Of a DNA stretch of 64,000 nt, positions 10,088-17,979 are shown piece after piece. The DNA comes from Prevotella sp. MA2016 (lineage in GTDB: Bacteria; Bacteroidota; Bacteroidia; Bacteroidales; Bacteroidaceae), in the NCBI RefSeq assembly GCF_000619825.1, contig NZ_JHUW01000007.1:124001-188000 (forward strand), written 5' to 3'. Within the stretch, counting starts at the first letter, position 1; each line of letters opens with the position of its first letter. The notes below the pieces were generated by a model that worked only from the letters and a program-made list of their open reading frames with translations, did no database searches and was not told where the DNA came from. The position numbers were made by a program, and so were the translations under genes.

Positions 10088-10163
10088 TGGATGCTTCTTT
10101 TAGTTCTTTTCTTCGCGCCGAAGAAAAGGACAGATATATAAGGACAATTTAAAAGGAAGGAAT

Positions 10164-10724
10164 TTATAAATAAGTTGCAACAGTATAGATATACTTCTGT
10201 TTTGAAACAGTAGCGTATCTATACCTACCGGTGTTGATAAGCCCCTTGATGTTATCGGTGATACCAGTGCCTGTGAGCTTTACGGTGGCTTCTTTCATCG
10301 TCCAGAGACGAATGAAAGCTGCCGCTGTATCGCTGGCCTGCGCTATCTCATCCAACTCTGCCTCATTCATCGTGTATGACGCCAGACCATCCTTATACTC
10401 ACGGATGCTCTCTACATCTACGCCCACGGGACTGCTATCGATGACGCATGCTACAGCCTCCTTGCAGTGACTTAAATTAAAATGTATCTCGGGATGCCCC
10501 ACAATAGAGGGTTTGCCGTGTTCGTTGTATACGAAGATAGGATTCTCAGTGATGCCATACGCCTCACGCAACCCCTGCTTCAACAGCTGGTAGGCCAACA
10601 CACACTGCCGCTGCCCCAACTCAAACTTAAAAGCCAGAGCCTGCTGCCTGCGCTGCTCAGAAATCTCCCCAAGCGCTACCTGCAAATCGAAATCCCAAAT
10701 ATGTTCACTAATCAGAGTAATCAT
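10164..10724 (-). CDS. 4'-phosphopantetheinyl transferase (Sfp type)
   Basis: This 186-residue enzyme attaches the phosphopantetheine arm of CoA to carrier proteins. The magnesium-binding residues are D103 and E105 in GVDVESI. The catalytic signature is W141-x-x-K144-E145 with K149 in LWTMKEATVKL. It follows rmuC on the minus strand, with only a heptamer-repeat spacer of 26 bp between them, so it is probably co-transcribed. Whether it serves fatty-acid or polyketide/aryl-polyene carrier proteins cannot be told here. Confidence 0.93.
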   Translation of the reverse strand: MITLISEHIWDFDLQVALGEISEQRRQQALAFKFELGQRQCVLAYQLLKQGLREAYGITENPIFVYNEHGKPSIVGHPEIHFNLSHCKEAVACVIDSSPVGVDVESIREYKDGLASYTMNEAELDEIAQASDTAAAFIRLWTMKEATVKLTGTGITDNIKGLINTGRYRYATVSKQKYIYTVATYL

Positions 10725-10727
10725 ACC

Positions 10728-10769
10728 TCTCAGTTCTCACCTCTCAGTTCTCAACTTTCAATTGTTAAT
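10728..10769 (-). repeat. Heptamer array over the rmuC stop (6 units)
   Basis: Six 7-nt units (plus-strand forms TCTCAGT, TCTCACC, TCTCAGT, TCTCAAC, TTTCAAT, TGTTAAT) span the last rmuC codons and the spacer. The RmuC tail LTIES and its stop codon are written in repeat sequence. Confidence 0.85.
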
Positions 10770-12058
10770 TCTGGCGTAGGAATTCGCCTATTGGGATTTT
10801 CTTTAGCACCAAGGGTGATGAGCTCCTGAGCCTTTTGGGTGACGCTCTGCCTACCGGTGATCAGTTTGTTGTTTGTATTGTCGTAAGCCTTCTGCACGGC
10901 CTCAATCTTCGAACCCAGATCGTTATAGCGCTGTACGAAGTCGCCCAAGCGATCGAGCAACTGCTCGGCCAGTCCAAACACTTTTTCTTGGTTCTCGGCC
11001 TGTTGGTTCTGCACCCATGCGATGTGTATCATGTGCAGGATGCCCAAGAGATTCTGTTCGCCGGTGACAAACACCTTCTTCTCGAAGGCCTCACGCCAGA
11101 GAGTGGGGTCGCTGGCCAGTGCCAACTGCAACGACGACTCAAAGGGCACAAACATAATAACGAAATCCACCACGTCGCGCCCGTTTTTCACATATTTCGA
11201 GTAGTCCTTGCGCGCCAACTCGTTGACGTGGCTGCGCACGCTCTTGATATGCTCTTGCAGATAGCGCTCCTTGTCCTCGGGCGTCTCAGCATTCACGTAT
11301 TTCTCATAGGCCACGAGCGACACCTTCGAGTCGATGATGGCATCCTGCCCCTGAGGATAGTGCAGTATCACGTCGGGCTGCATCTCACGTCCCGTCTCGT
11401 CGTGCTTTATCGGGCGTCCCAACTCATCGCGCAGGCGTGCCTGCACCTCATAGTGGATACCTTCAGTGAGTCCCTGACTGTTCAACAGGTCGCCCAGGAT
11501 AATCTCGCCCATGTTTCCGCTCACCTTGTTGTCGCGGCGCAGCACGTTGGTCAAGCTCTCAGCCTTCTCACCCAGTTGTTGCGTCTGCTGCATCATCATG
11601 AGCATCTGCTCTCGGAACGATGCCGAATGGGCCGCATTCTCCTTCTGGTTGTCGCTGATAGCCTTCTGCATGTTGGCGATGGCATCCTTCAGGGGCTGTG
11701 TGATACCCGAGATGGTCTCGGTGTTACTCTGCTTGAGCTTCTGTGCGCTCTGCTCCAGCAGTTGCTGAGCCATGTTCTTAAAGCGCTCCTCGTGGCGCTG
11801 TGCCTCGTCGGCCATCTGCTGATGCAGTAGCTGCAGCTCACGCATCTGTGCCTCGGCACGGGCGTGCAGGTCGCGGTTCTCACCCTCCAGATGGCGCACC
11901 CTACTTGTGCTCTCGGCCAACTGCTCACTCTTCAGCTTCAGTTCCATATCAGTCTTGCCACCCTCTATGCGCAGGGCGTCCATACGTCGGTCCATCAGCA
12001 GATAGAGCACCACGGCGCCCACTGCTATTCCTATCAGGATATAAAGTACTATCATCAC
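10751..12058 (-). CDS. rmuC: DNA recombination protein RmuC
   Basis: This 435-residue protein has an N-terminal membrane segment (about 3-20), a long coiled coil (about 30-150) and the RmuC nuclease-fold domain with GNMGEIILGDLL and DAIIDSKVSL near the middle. RmuC limits inversions at short repeats in E. coli and is a predicted endonuclease. A minus-strand -7 element at 12080-12087 is 21 bp before the ATG. The C-terminal residues are encoded by a heptamer repeat. Confidence 0.95.
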   Translation of the reverse strand: MMIVLYILIGIAVGAVVLYLLMDRRMDALRIEGGKTDMELKLKSEQLAESTSRVRHLEGENRDLHARAEAQMRELQLLHQQMADEAQRHEERFKNMAQQLLEQSAQKLKQSNTETISGITQPLKDAIANMQKAISDNQKENAAHSASFREQMLMMMQQTQQLGEKAESLTNVLRRDNKVSGNMGEIILGDLLNSQGLTEGIHYEVQARLRDELGRPIKHDETGREMQPDVILHYPQGQDAIIDSKVSLVAYEKYVNAETPEDKERYLQEHIKSVRSHVNELARKDYSKYVKNGRDVVDFVIMFVPFESSLQLALASDPTLWREAFEKKVFVTGEQNLLGILHMIHIAWVQNQQAENQEKVFGLAEQLLDRLGDFVQRYNDLGSKIEAVQKAYDNTNNKLITGRQSVTQKAQELITLGAKENPNRRIPTPELTIES

Positions 12059-12079
12059 GCTACTCTTTTATTTTTGCTG

Positions 12080-12087
12080 CAAAATTA
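12080..12087 (-). promoter_or_regulatory. rmuC promoter -7 element
   Basis: The minus strand reads TAATTTTG (TAnnTTTG), giving a short leader of about 14 nt. Confidence 0.55.
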
Positions 12088-12142
12088 AACATTTTCCGTG
12101 AAAACCGTATCAACCTTCACGATGAAATTTAATCATGCAACA

Positions 12143-12270
12143 AAAAAGTTGTGCACACATTGGAATTTACATCCTCAATGCGTGCACATTAAACTTTGTG
12201 TGTCAGTCATATTAGTAGTTACCAAGGTCTGAATAGATCAGATTGTCCTAGAGTGTTTAAAAATTTTGTT
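12143..12270 (-). ncRNA. Candidate small RNA with its own promoter and terminator
   Basis: On the minus strand, TATATTTG (12276-12283) with a TTG 19 bp upstream could start a transcript near 12270. About 85 nt later an imperfect 12-bp hairpin (12176-12187 with 12151-12162, 11 of 12 paired) is followed by AAC and six Ts, ending near 12143. No reading frame longer than 11 codons lies inside. The rmuC promoter lies beyond this terminator, so the transcript would be independent. It is not a family I recognise. Confidence 0.4.
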
Positions 12271-12275
12271 CAGTG

Positions 12276-12283
12276 CAAATATA
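12276..12283 (-). promoter_or_regulatory. Promoter of the candidate small RNA
   Basis: The minus strand reads TATATTTG, with TTG at 12303-12305, a spacing typical of Bacteroidetes promoters, and no protein gene follows. Confidence 0.45.
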
Positions 12284-12383
12284 CGCATTTTAATCGACCA
12301 AACAAGCCTTTTACATAATTTTCTACTACGTTTTAACCTTGTTTAACCAAATCAACTGTTGTTTTCGTACACAGTTTTTTCCT

Positions 12384-12551
12384 TTACTCCAGTTCGCGCA
12401 GAATACGGCGCTCGCGACTGGGCTTCACATAATAGAGCCATTTGCAGTGGTTGCACGCCCGGCGGTATGTGCCGGTTTTCATGCGTTCTAATTTGCTGCG
12501 GGGCAGCCACTCCCCGCACCATGCTCATTGCATCATTTCTTCTTTTTCCAT
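12384..12551 (-). pseudogene. Small zinc-ribbon gene with an in-frame TGA
   Basis: Read from the ATG at 12549-12551, the frame gives MEKEEMMQ, then TGA (12525-12527), then AWCGEWLPRSK and a C-terminal part with CNHCKWLYY, ending at TAA 12384-12386. If the TGA were a Cys codon (TGC or TGT), the protein would be 55 residues with CxxC-x18/19-CxxC, a zinc ribbon. A single-base nonsense change in a small zinc-ribbon gene is therefore the simplest reading. A shorter product could start at Met 12480-12482 (32 residues, one CxxC). The family is not identified. Confidence 0.45.
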
Positions 12552-12569
12552 AAAACAGTATTTTTTAAT

Positions 12570-12690
12570 ATGCTGGCCACTATCATGCAGCGCAACTGTA
12601 CGCTGAAGAAGGCCGATATCGTGGCTGTTATCACCGAGCTCATCGAGGCGAGGGCGCCGACAGTGCAGCCGACTTCAATGCGAAAGAAAA
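12570..12690 (+). pseudogene. Remnant of an HU-like DNA-binding protein gene
   Basis: The frame at 12570 encodes LATIMQRNCTLKKADIVAV and then ITELIE, which matches the N-terminal half of the long HU-like proteins of Bacteroidales. From about 12656, another frame gives ADSAADFNAKE, which resembles a later part of the same family. A frame-shifting deletion therefore joins two fragments. The usual N-terminus and the long C-terminal tail are missing. In intact loci this gene precedes a smalltalk gene, as here. Confidence 0.55.
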
Positions 12691-12720
12691 AGAAACATTT
12701 AACGAAAGAAAGGAGGAAGT

Positions 12721-12822
12721 ATGTGGAAAGACTGGAAGACGATTGCAAAGATCGTGGTGGCAGTGATCACCGCCTTGTTAGGAGCAGCGCGAGCTACTGC
12801 TGCAGGTGTTCAAATCGGTTAA
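12721..12822 (+). CDS. Smalltalk protein (33-residue microprotein)
   Basis: The 33-residue product begins MWKDWKTIAKIVVAV, a charged start followed by a hydrophobic Ala/Val/Leu segment, and ends GVQIG. The MWK-x-IxKIVxAV pattern fits the Bacteroidales 'smalltalk' family, whose function is unknown. A strong ribosome-binding site, AGGAGGAAG, lies directly before the ATG, unusually strong for this phylum. It lies behind an HU-like remnant, and the amidase gene often found next in such loci is absent. A terminator follows. Confidence 0.75.
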   Translation: MWKDWKTIAKIVVAVITALLGAARATAAGVQIG

Positions 12823-12860
12823 CGCCGCTTCGCTAGTCGAAGACATCAGCTGACGGATGG

Positions 12861-12893
12861 CGCCTCTCGCTGAAAAAAGCGGGAGGCGTTTTT
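12861..12893 (+). terminator. Terminator after the smalltalk gene
   Basis: An 11-bp stem (12861-12871 with 12878-12888, one G-T pair) is followed by five Ts. Confidence 0.8.
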
Positions 12894-13081
12894 GGCTAAT
12901 TTATAGGTGTTTTTGGGCAGTTTCTCGGTAAAATGTATCTTTTACACCTCTATATCTCGTCCACTCTTTTACGTTTCATGACATTGTCTAATCGTTTGAT
13001 TTTCAGCGATTTAAGTTTTTGAGACATGTCACATTGTCCACTTTTCGGTTTGTGCAGCCGGGCGCGTGCATTAAAATTAAC
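12894..13081. other. AT-rich leader region upstream of the susC-like gene
   Basis: No gene is recognisable. A minus-strand open frame at 12950-13147 overlaps the susC promoter and has no family resemblance, so I do not call it. Confidence 0.4.
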
Positions 13082-13089
13082 TAACTTTG
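13082..13089 (+). promoter_or_regulatory. Promoter -7 element of the glucan utilisation operon
   Basis: TAACTTTG matches TAnnTTTG, 61 bp before the susC-like ATG. No clear -33 element is seen, which suggests dependence on an activator. No such regulator gene is in the window next to the locus. Confidence 0.6.
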
Positions 13090-13150
13090 CGGCGGAAATC
13101 CTAAAAAGGGTATATTCTAACTCATAATTAACATTTAATAAAACCAAAGT

Positions 13151-16100
13151 ATGAAGAAAAGCAGGTTAGTAATGATGTTACTGGCACTTATGGTGACCAT
13201 GACATCTTGGGCCCAGGGAATCGTGGGCACTGTGATTGACGACCAAGGCGAAACCGTAATCGGTGCCTCAGTCGTTGAAAAAGGTAATCCTCAGAACGGT
13301 ACCATTACCGACTTTAATGGTCAGTTCACCATCAACGTGAAAGAGGGTACCACAATCGTGATTAGCTACATTGGCTATCTTACTCAGGAAGTGAAGGCCA
13401 CCAGCAACATGCGCGTGACCTTGCGTGAAGATGCTCAGACACTGCAGGACGTGGTTGTGATCGGCTACGGTGTGCAGAAGAAGAGCGTGGTTACTGCTGC
13501 TATCGCCAAGGTGAGCGCCGACGATCTGGAAGGCAAGACCCGCCTGCGCGCCGACGACGCCCTGAAGGGTCTGGCTGCTGGTGTGAACGTTACTTCGGCC
13601 AACGGACAGCCTGGTTCACAGTCGATGATTCGCGTGCGCGGTACGGGTACTATTAATGATACCAACCCGCTGTATATCATCGACGGTATGCCTGCCGACC
13701 AGTACGGTCTGGAGAGCGTAAACCCCAATGATATCGAGAGTATCGAGGTGCTGAAGGATGCTGCATCAGGTGCCATCTACGGTGCACGTGCTGCCAACGG
13801 TGTTATCCTCGTTACCACCAAGAAAGGTAAGGTGGGTAAGGCTCAAATCAACTATAACTTCAGCTATGGCTGGCAGAGCGCCTGGAAGCACCGCGACGTG
13901 ACCAGTGCCACCGACTATGCCATCCTGCAGAACGAGAAATACGTGAACGGCGGTCAGGCTCCTCTCTATGCCGACCCATACAACCTGACAGATGCCAACG
14001 GCAACAAGATTACCGGTTTTGGTACCGATTGGCAGGAGCTGCTGTTCAACGACAACGCACCTGTAGTGCAGCACGACGTATCGGTGAGCGGCGCTACAGA
14101 GAAGGTGAACTACTACCTGTCGCTGGGTTACTACACTCAGGACGGTATCGTGGGTGGTAACTACGGTAAGTCGAACTACGACCGCTTGACCATCCGCTCT
14201 AACAACCAGTTTAATGTATTCGACGACTCAAAGGAGCGCTCTTTCCTCAACAAACTGGACATCAGCGCTAACCTCTCTTATATGCGCACACATAGCACAG
14301 GTATCGATACTAACTCAACATGGGGTTCACCTCTGGGTTCTGCACTCTACCTGGCTCCCACACTGCCTGTAACACTGACTGGCACTGTAGGTCAGGATAT
14401 GATCGACCGCTACTCGGCTTACGACCTGTATCGTGATGCCAACGGCGATCCTTACACCATCCCCGGCTATCTGGGCAGCTATCAGGAGCAGAACAACCCC
14501 ATTGCTATGATGCAGCAGCGCCCCAGCAAGGGCTGGAGCCACAAGTTCATGCCTAAGTTCAGCATCGACCTGCAGCTGTGGGACAACCTGAAGTACCATT
14601 TTGCATGGAGCGCCGAGCAGAGCTTCTGGGGCAGCGAAGGTGCTACCACCGAAAAGTTCTACTTCTCTGGTAACAACAACAGCGACCACACTCAGGCTTC
14701 TGCCGAGCAGGCCAAGGCCACACAGTGGCAGGTGGAGAACACGCTGACCTACGACAAGGAGTTTGGTAAGCACTCTATCGGTGTTGTTCTGGGTCAGAGC
14801 GCACTGAAGTACAAGGGTAACTATGTTGGTGCATCGCACTGGAATCTGATCAATGTCAACAAGCCATACGTTGACTACACTACTGGCGGCGCCATTGAGA
14901 CAACACTCGACGCTGATGGTAAAATTACTGGCGTGAAGAGCCTCGTTAACGGTTGGGCTGGTCCATACGTTGAGCACCACCTGGCATCTCTCTTCGCACG
15001 TCTGAGCTATAACTACGACGAGAAGTACATGTTCCAGGGCACAATCCGTCGCGACGGTTCAAGCCGCTTCGGTTCTAATAATAAATATGGTGTGTTCCCA
15101 TCATTCTCACTGGGATGGAACATCATGAACGAGCAGTTCATGGAGAGCACTAAGAGCTGGCTGAACAATCTGAAGCTTCGCGCCAGCTGGGGTAAGAACG
15201 GTAACGAGAACATCGGTGACTTCCGCTACACAGTGCTCACCACTACTGGTGGCACCAGCAACTACTACTTCGGTCGTCAGGCTGTGATGGACTACGGTTC
15301 AAAGGCCAACGGACTGGCCAACGAGAACCTGAAGTGGGAGGAATCAGAGCAGACCGACCTGGGTATCGACTTCGGTTTCTGGAACAACAAGCTGACATTC
15401 ACCGTTGACTACTATATCAAGAAGACCAACGGCATGCTGATGACCATGCCTATCCCATCATACGTAGGTGAGACCAAGCCTATCGGTAACGTAGGTGACA
15501 TGGAGAACAGCGGTATCGAGTTCGAACTTGGTTACAAGTGGAACATCAGCGATGCTCACTTCTCTATCAAGGGCAATGCCTCTTATCTGAAGAACAAGCT
15601 GAAGAACCTGGGTAACGACACCGGCTTCCTGAACTATGGTATCTCTCAGTTCAGCGATGGTGGTACACGTGCCGAGAACGGTCAGCCTTTCCCATACTTC
15701 TATGGTTACAAGACCGCTGGCGTGCTGCAGAACCAGAATGAGGCCGACGCCTACAATGCCAAGTATGGCACAAGCTCTAATCCTGGCGACCTGATCTTCG
15801 TTGATACAAACGGCGACAACAAGATTACCAGCGACGACCGTACCAAGATTGGTAAGCCAACTCCCGACTGGACCTTCGGTTTGAACTTCAATGCCGACTG
15901 GAAGGGCTTCGACCTGAACCTCTTCTTCCAGGGTGTAGCAGGTGCCGACATCTTCGACGCTACCTGGCGCCAGGATATCGCATCGGGTAACTACCCCACT
16001 TGGGTGCTGCAGCGCTGGACTGGCGAGGGCACCTCAAACAAGCTGCCTATGCTGAAGCTGGGCGACTCAAAGAACTGGGTTGTTAGCGACATCTACGTAC

Positions 16101-16342
16101 AGGACGGTAGCTACCTGCGCCTGAAGAACATCTCACTGGGCTACACACTGCCACGCAACATCACCAAGAAGGTGAACATCGAGCGTTTCCGCATGTATGT
16201 ACGCGCCGAGAACCTCTTCACCTGGACCAAGTACTGGGGATTCGATCCTGAAATCGGTTCTGGCAGCACATCAATGGGTGTTGACTACGGTGTATATCCA
16301 CAGGCTCGCATCTTCACTATTGGTTGCAACCTCTCGCTTTAA
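13151..16342 (+). CDS. SusC-like TonB-dependent outer-membrane transporter
   Basis: This 1063-residue protein imports oligosaccharides across the outer membrane together with the SusD partner. A signal peptide (1-21, ending in WAQ) is followed by a carboxypeptidase-regulatory-like domain (about 24-98), the SusC signature LQDVVVIGYGVQKK near 99-112, a plug domain and a 22-strand barrel that ends in aromatic residues near the C-terminus. It is the first gene of the locus; susD-like follows after an octamer-repeat spacer. The downstream GH16, GH5 and GH3 genes point to a beta-glucan substrate. Confidence 0.96.
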   Translation: MKKSRLVMMLLALMVTMTSWAQGIVGTVIDDQGETVIGASVVEKGNPQNGTITDFNGQFTINVKEGTTIVISYIGYLTQEVKATSNMRVTLREDAQTLQDVVVIGYGVQKKSVVTAAIAKVSADDLEGKTRLRADDALKGLAAGVNVTSANGQPGSQSMIRVRGTGTINDTNPLYIIDGMPADQYGLESVNPNDIESIEVLKDAASGAIYGARAANGVILVTTKKGKVGKAQINYNFSYGWQSAWKHRDVTSATDYAILQNEKYVNGGQAPLYADPYNLTDANGNKITGFGTDWQELLFNDNAPVVQHDVSVSGATEKVNYYLSLGYYTQDGIVGGNYGKSNYDRLTIRSNNQFNVFDDSKERSFLNKLDISANLSYMRTHSTGIDTNSTWGSPLGSALYLAPTLPVTLTGTVGQDMIDRYSAYDLYRDANGDPYTIPGYLGSYQEQNNPIAMMQQRPSKGWSHKFMPKFSIDLQLWDNLKYHFAWSAEQSFWGSEGATTEKFYFSGNNNSDHTQASAEQAKATQWQVENTLTYDKEFGKHSIGVVLGQSALKYKGNYVGASHWNLINVNKPYVDYTTGGAIETTLDADGKITGVKSLVNGWAGPYVEHHLASLFARLSYNYDEKYMFQGTIRRDGSSRFGSNNKYGVFPSFSLGWNIMNEQFMESTKSWLNNLKLRASWGKNGNENIGDFRYTVLTTTGGTSNYYFGRQAVMDYGSKANGLANENLKWEESEQTDLGIDFGFWNNKLTFTVDYYIKKTNGMLMTMPIPSYVGETKPIGNVGDMENSGIEFELGYKWNISDAHFSIKGNASYLKNKLKNLGNDTGFLNYGISQFSDGGTRAENGQPFPYFYGYKTAGVLQNQNEADAYNAKYGTSSNPGDLIFVDTNGDNKITSDDRTKIGKPTPDWTFGLNFNADWKGFDLNLFFQGVAGADIFDATWRQDIASGNYPTWVLQRWTGEGTSNKLPMLKLGDSKNWVVSDIYVQDGSYLRLKNISLGYTLPRNITKKVNIERFRMYVRAENLFTWTKYWGFDPEIGSGSTSMGVDYGVYPQARIFTIGCNLSL

Positions 16343-16380
16343 GAATTGAAAAATTAAAGAATTTAAAAATTAAAGAATTG
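16341..16380 (+). repeat. Octamer array between susC-like and susD-like genes (5 units)
   Basis: Five 8-nt units alternate AAGAATTG/T and AAAAATTA. The first unit overlaps the susC-like stop codon. Confidence 0.85.
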
Positions 16381-16387
16381 AAGTATT

Positions 16388-17920
16388 ATGAATACGAAGA
16401 TATATAAAATGATGTGCGCTGGCGTGGTGGCCATCTCGATGACCGCTTGCAGCGACGACTTCCTGGAGGTACAAAACCCCACTGGTGAGCCTCTGGAGGA
16501 ATACTATATGACCGATGCTCATCTGAGCGAGGCCTGCACCTCGGCCTATGCACCACTGCACTGGCCCGACTGGGACGGAACAGCCTACAACGACCTGACT
16601 TGCGACGCCGAGATTATGGGCGACGACTTCTGGGTAGGTGGTTCAAGCATCAGCGACAACCAGCACTGGCACAAGCTCTTCAACTTTGAGGGCGACGGCA
16701 ACAACACCCTGGGTACCCTTTGGGGCGACTTCTACAGTGGTATCAAGCGTTGCAACGACGTGATTAAGTACTGCTCATGGGGTGGCGGCAACGAGGCCAA
16801 CCGCAAGAGCTATGAGATGCAGGCGCGTCTGCTCCGTGTGTATTACTACAACATCCTGTGGCACTACTACGGCAATGTTCCCTTCTATCTGGAGAACCTG
16901 AGCGAGCCTTACACGGCCCCTCAGCTCACAGCCGACGAGATTTACAACCAGCTGCTGCCTGAGCTCGAGGATATCATTGCCTCAAATGTACTGCCCATGC
17001 GCTGGGATGCCTCTAACGAGGGTCGTGTAAGCCAGGCTATGGCCTACATGCTCTACGCCGAGATGGTAATGTATCAGAACGACTCTGCACGCTATCCTAC
17101 TGCCCTGAGCTACATGAAGCAGATTATCGGCGACAGCAACTATAAGCTGAACCCCGACTTTGCCGATCTGTTTGCAGAGAGCGGAGAGATGTGCTCAGAG
17201 AGCATTTTCGAGATCACCTACGACGATGACAATGCTCAGCGCGACTGGGGCACATCTATGCACGCTGGTGGTACCGTATTCCCCACACTCTGCTCACCTA
17301 ACGGCTGGGCCGGTGGCGAAGGCTGGGACGGCGGTAACGATGGTTGGGGCTTCCTACCTATGCGACTCGAGGCTTACAATATGTATGCCGAAAACGACAA
17401 GCGTCGCGACGTGACCTGCTGGGATGTTCGTGGCTACAGCTACACCGAGCGTTATCAGGACACCCACATCTGGCACGGTAAGTATCGTCCACAGAGCGCC
17501 AACAATCAGGACTGCCCAACATCAAAGAACCTGAACTACAACAACAATAAGCGCATCTATCGCTATGCCGAGACACTGCTCAACGCTGCTGAGCTGCTGC
17601 TGCAGACTGGCGGAAACGCTGCCGAGGCTACAGGCTATGTAAACGAGGTTCGTGAGCGTGCCGGTCTGGCTGCTCTGAGCAATGTGACCATCGACGACAT
17701 TCTGAACGAGCGTCACCTGGAGTTCTGCGGCGAGGGTAAGCGCTACTTCGACCTGGTACGTGCCGAGGGCATCAGCGGTGCCACTGAGAAGGCCAGCTTG
17801 AAGCTCGTGCCCGATGCCTACGGCTATCGCACTAACACCTGGACACCAAGCAAGAAGCACATTCCTCTCTCTCAGAGTGAGCTGGATGCTGACCCAACAC
17901 TGGTGCAGAACAACTACTAA
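16388..17920 (+). CDS. SusD-like surface glycan-binding lipoprotein
   Basis: This 510-residue lipoprotein has the lipobox ISMTAC with the acylated Cys at about residue 19, followed by SDDFLE, the usual export-type context. It has the tetratricopeptide-like SusD fold (RagB/SusD domain, about 90-500), including an ELMLERHLEF-like segment (ILNERHLEFCGEGKRYFDL) near 440-460. It forms the lid of the SusC-like transporter and binds glucan chains at the cell surface. Its codon use and position match its neighbours in the operon. Confidence 0.95.
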   Translation: MNTKIYKMMCAGVVAISMTACSDDFLEVQNPTGEPLEEYYMTDAHLSEACTSAYAPLHWPDWDGTAYNDLTCDAEIMGDDFWVGGSSISDNQHWHKLFNFEGDGNNTLGTLWGDFYSGIKRCNDVIKYCSWGGGNEANRKSYEMQARLLRVYYYNILWHYYGNVPFYLENLSEPYTAPQLTADEIYNQLLPELEDIIASNVLPMRWDASNEGRVSQAMAYMLYAEMVMYQNDSARYPTALSYMKQIIGDSNYKLNPDFADLFAESGEMCSESIFEITYDDDNAQRDWGTSMHAGGTVFPTLCSPNGWAGGEGWDGGNDGWGFLPMRLEAYNMYAENDKRRDVTCWDVRGYSYTERYQDTHIWHGKYRPQSANNQDCPTSKNLNYNNNKRIYRYAETLLNAAELLLQTGGNAAEATGYVNEVRERAGLAALSNVTIDDILNERHLEFCGEGKRYFDLVRAEGISGATEKASLKLVPDAYGYRTNTWTPSKKHIPLSQSELDADPTLVQNNY

Positions 17921-17976
17921 AATGTAAAAATGCAAAAATGTAAAAATGCAAAAATGCAAAAATGTAAAAATTGAAG
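17921..17976 (+). repeat. Octamer array after the susD-like gene (7 units)
   Basis: Seven 8-nt units, AATGTAAA and AATGCAAA in mixed order, end with AATTGAAG, four bases before the next ATG. Confidence 0.9.
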
Positions 17977-17979
17977 ATT

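Larger units (their letters stand above)
9626..10163. repeat. Gene-free 540-bp island of hairpins and G-quadruplex motifs
   Basis: No convincing gene is present. The island starts with an 11-bp perfect hairpin (9636-9646 with 9651-9661) and ends with a 9-bp hairpin (10106-10114 with 10120-10128). The outer arms are related TTTTCTT...AAGAAAA sequences in opposite orientation. Between them are two four-tract G-rich motifs and a 39-bp near-palindrome. This resembles a non-autonomous mobile element or a composite of intergenic repeats, but no transposase or target-site duplication was found. Confidence 0.55.

Noticed and set aside
9625..10152. Short plus-strand frames in the repeat island
   Set aside because: They are built from hairpin and G-rich repeat sequence, overlap each other and lack ribosome-binding sites.
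10835..11830. Long plus-strand open frame (331 codons) opposite rmuC
   Set aside because: It is antisense to a clear RmuC protein, has leucine/valine/histidine-rich shadow composition, and has no promoter or family signal.
12950..13147. 65-codon minus-strand frame upstream of the susC-like gene
   Set aside because: It overlaps the susC promoter and leader, and its product resembles nothing known.
17921..17976. CRISPR-like direct repeats
   Set aside because: The units are 8 nt with no spacers and no cas genes; the same applies to the other short arrays.
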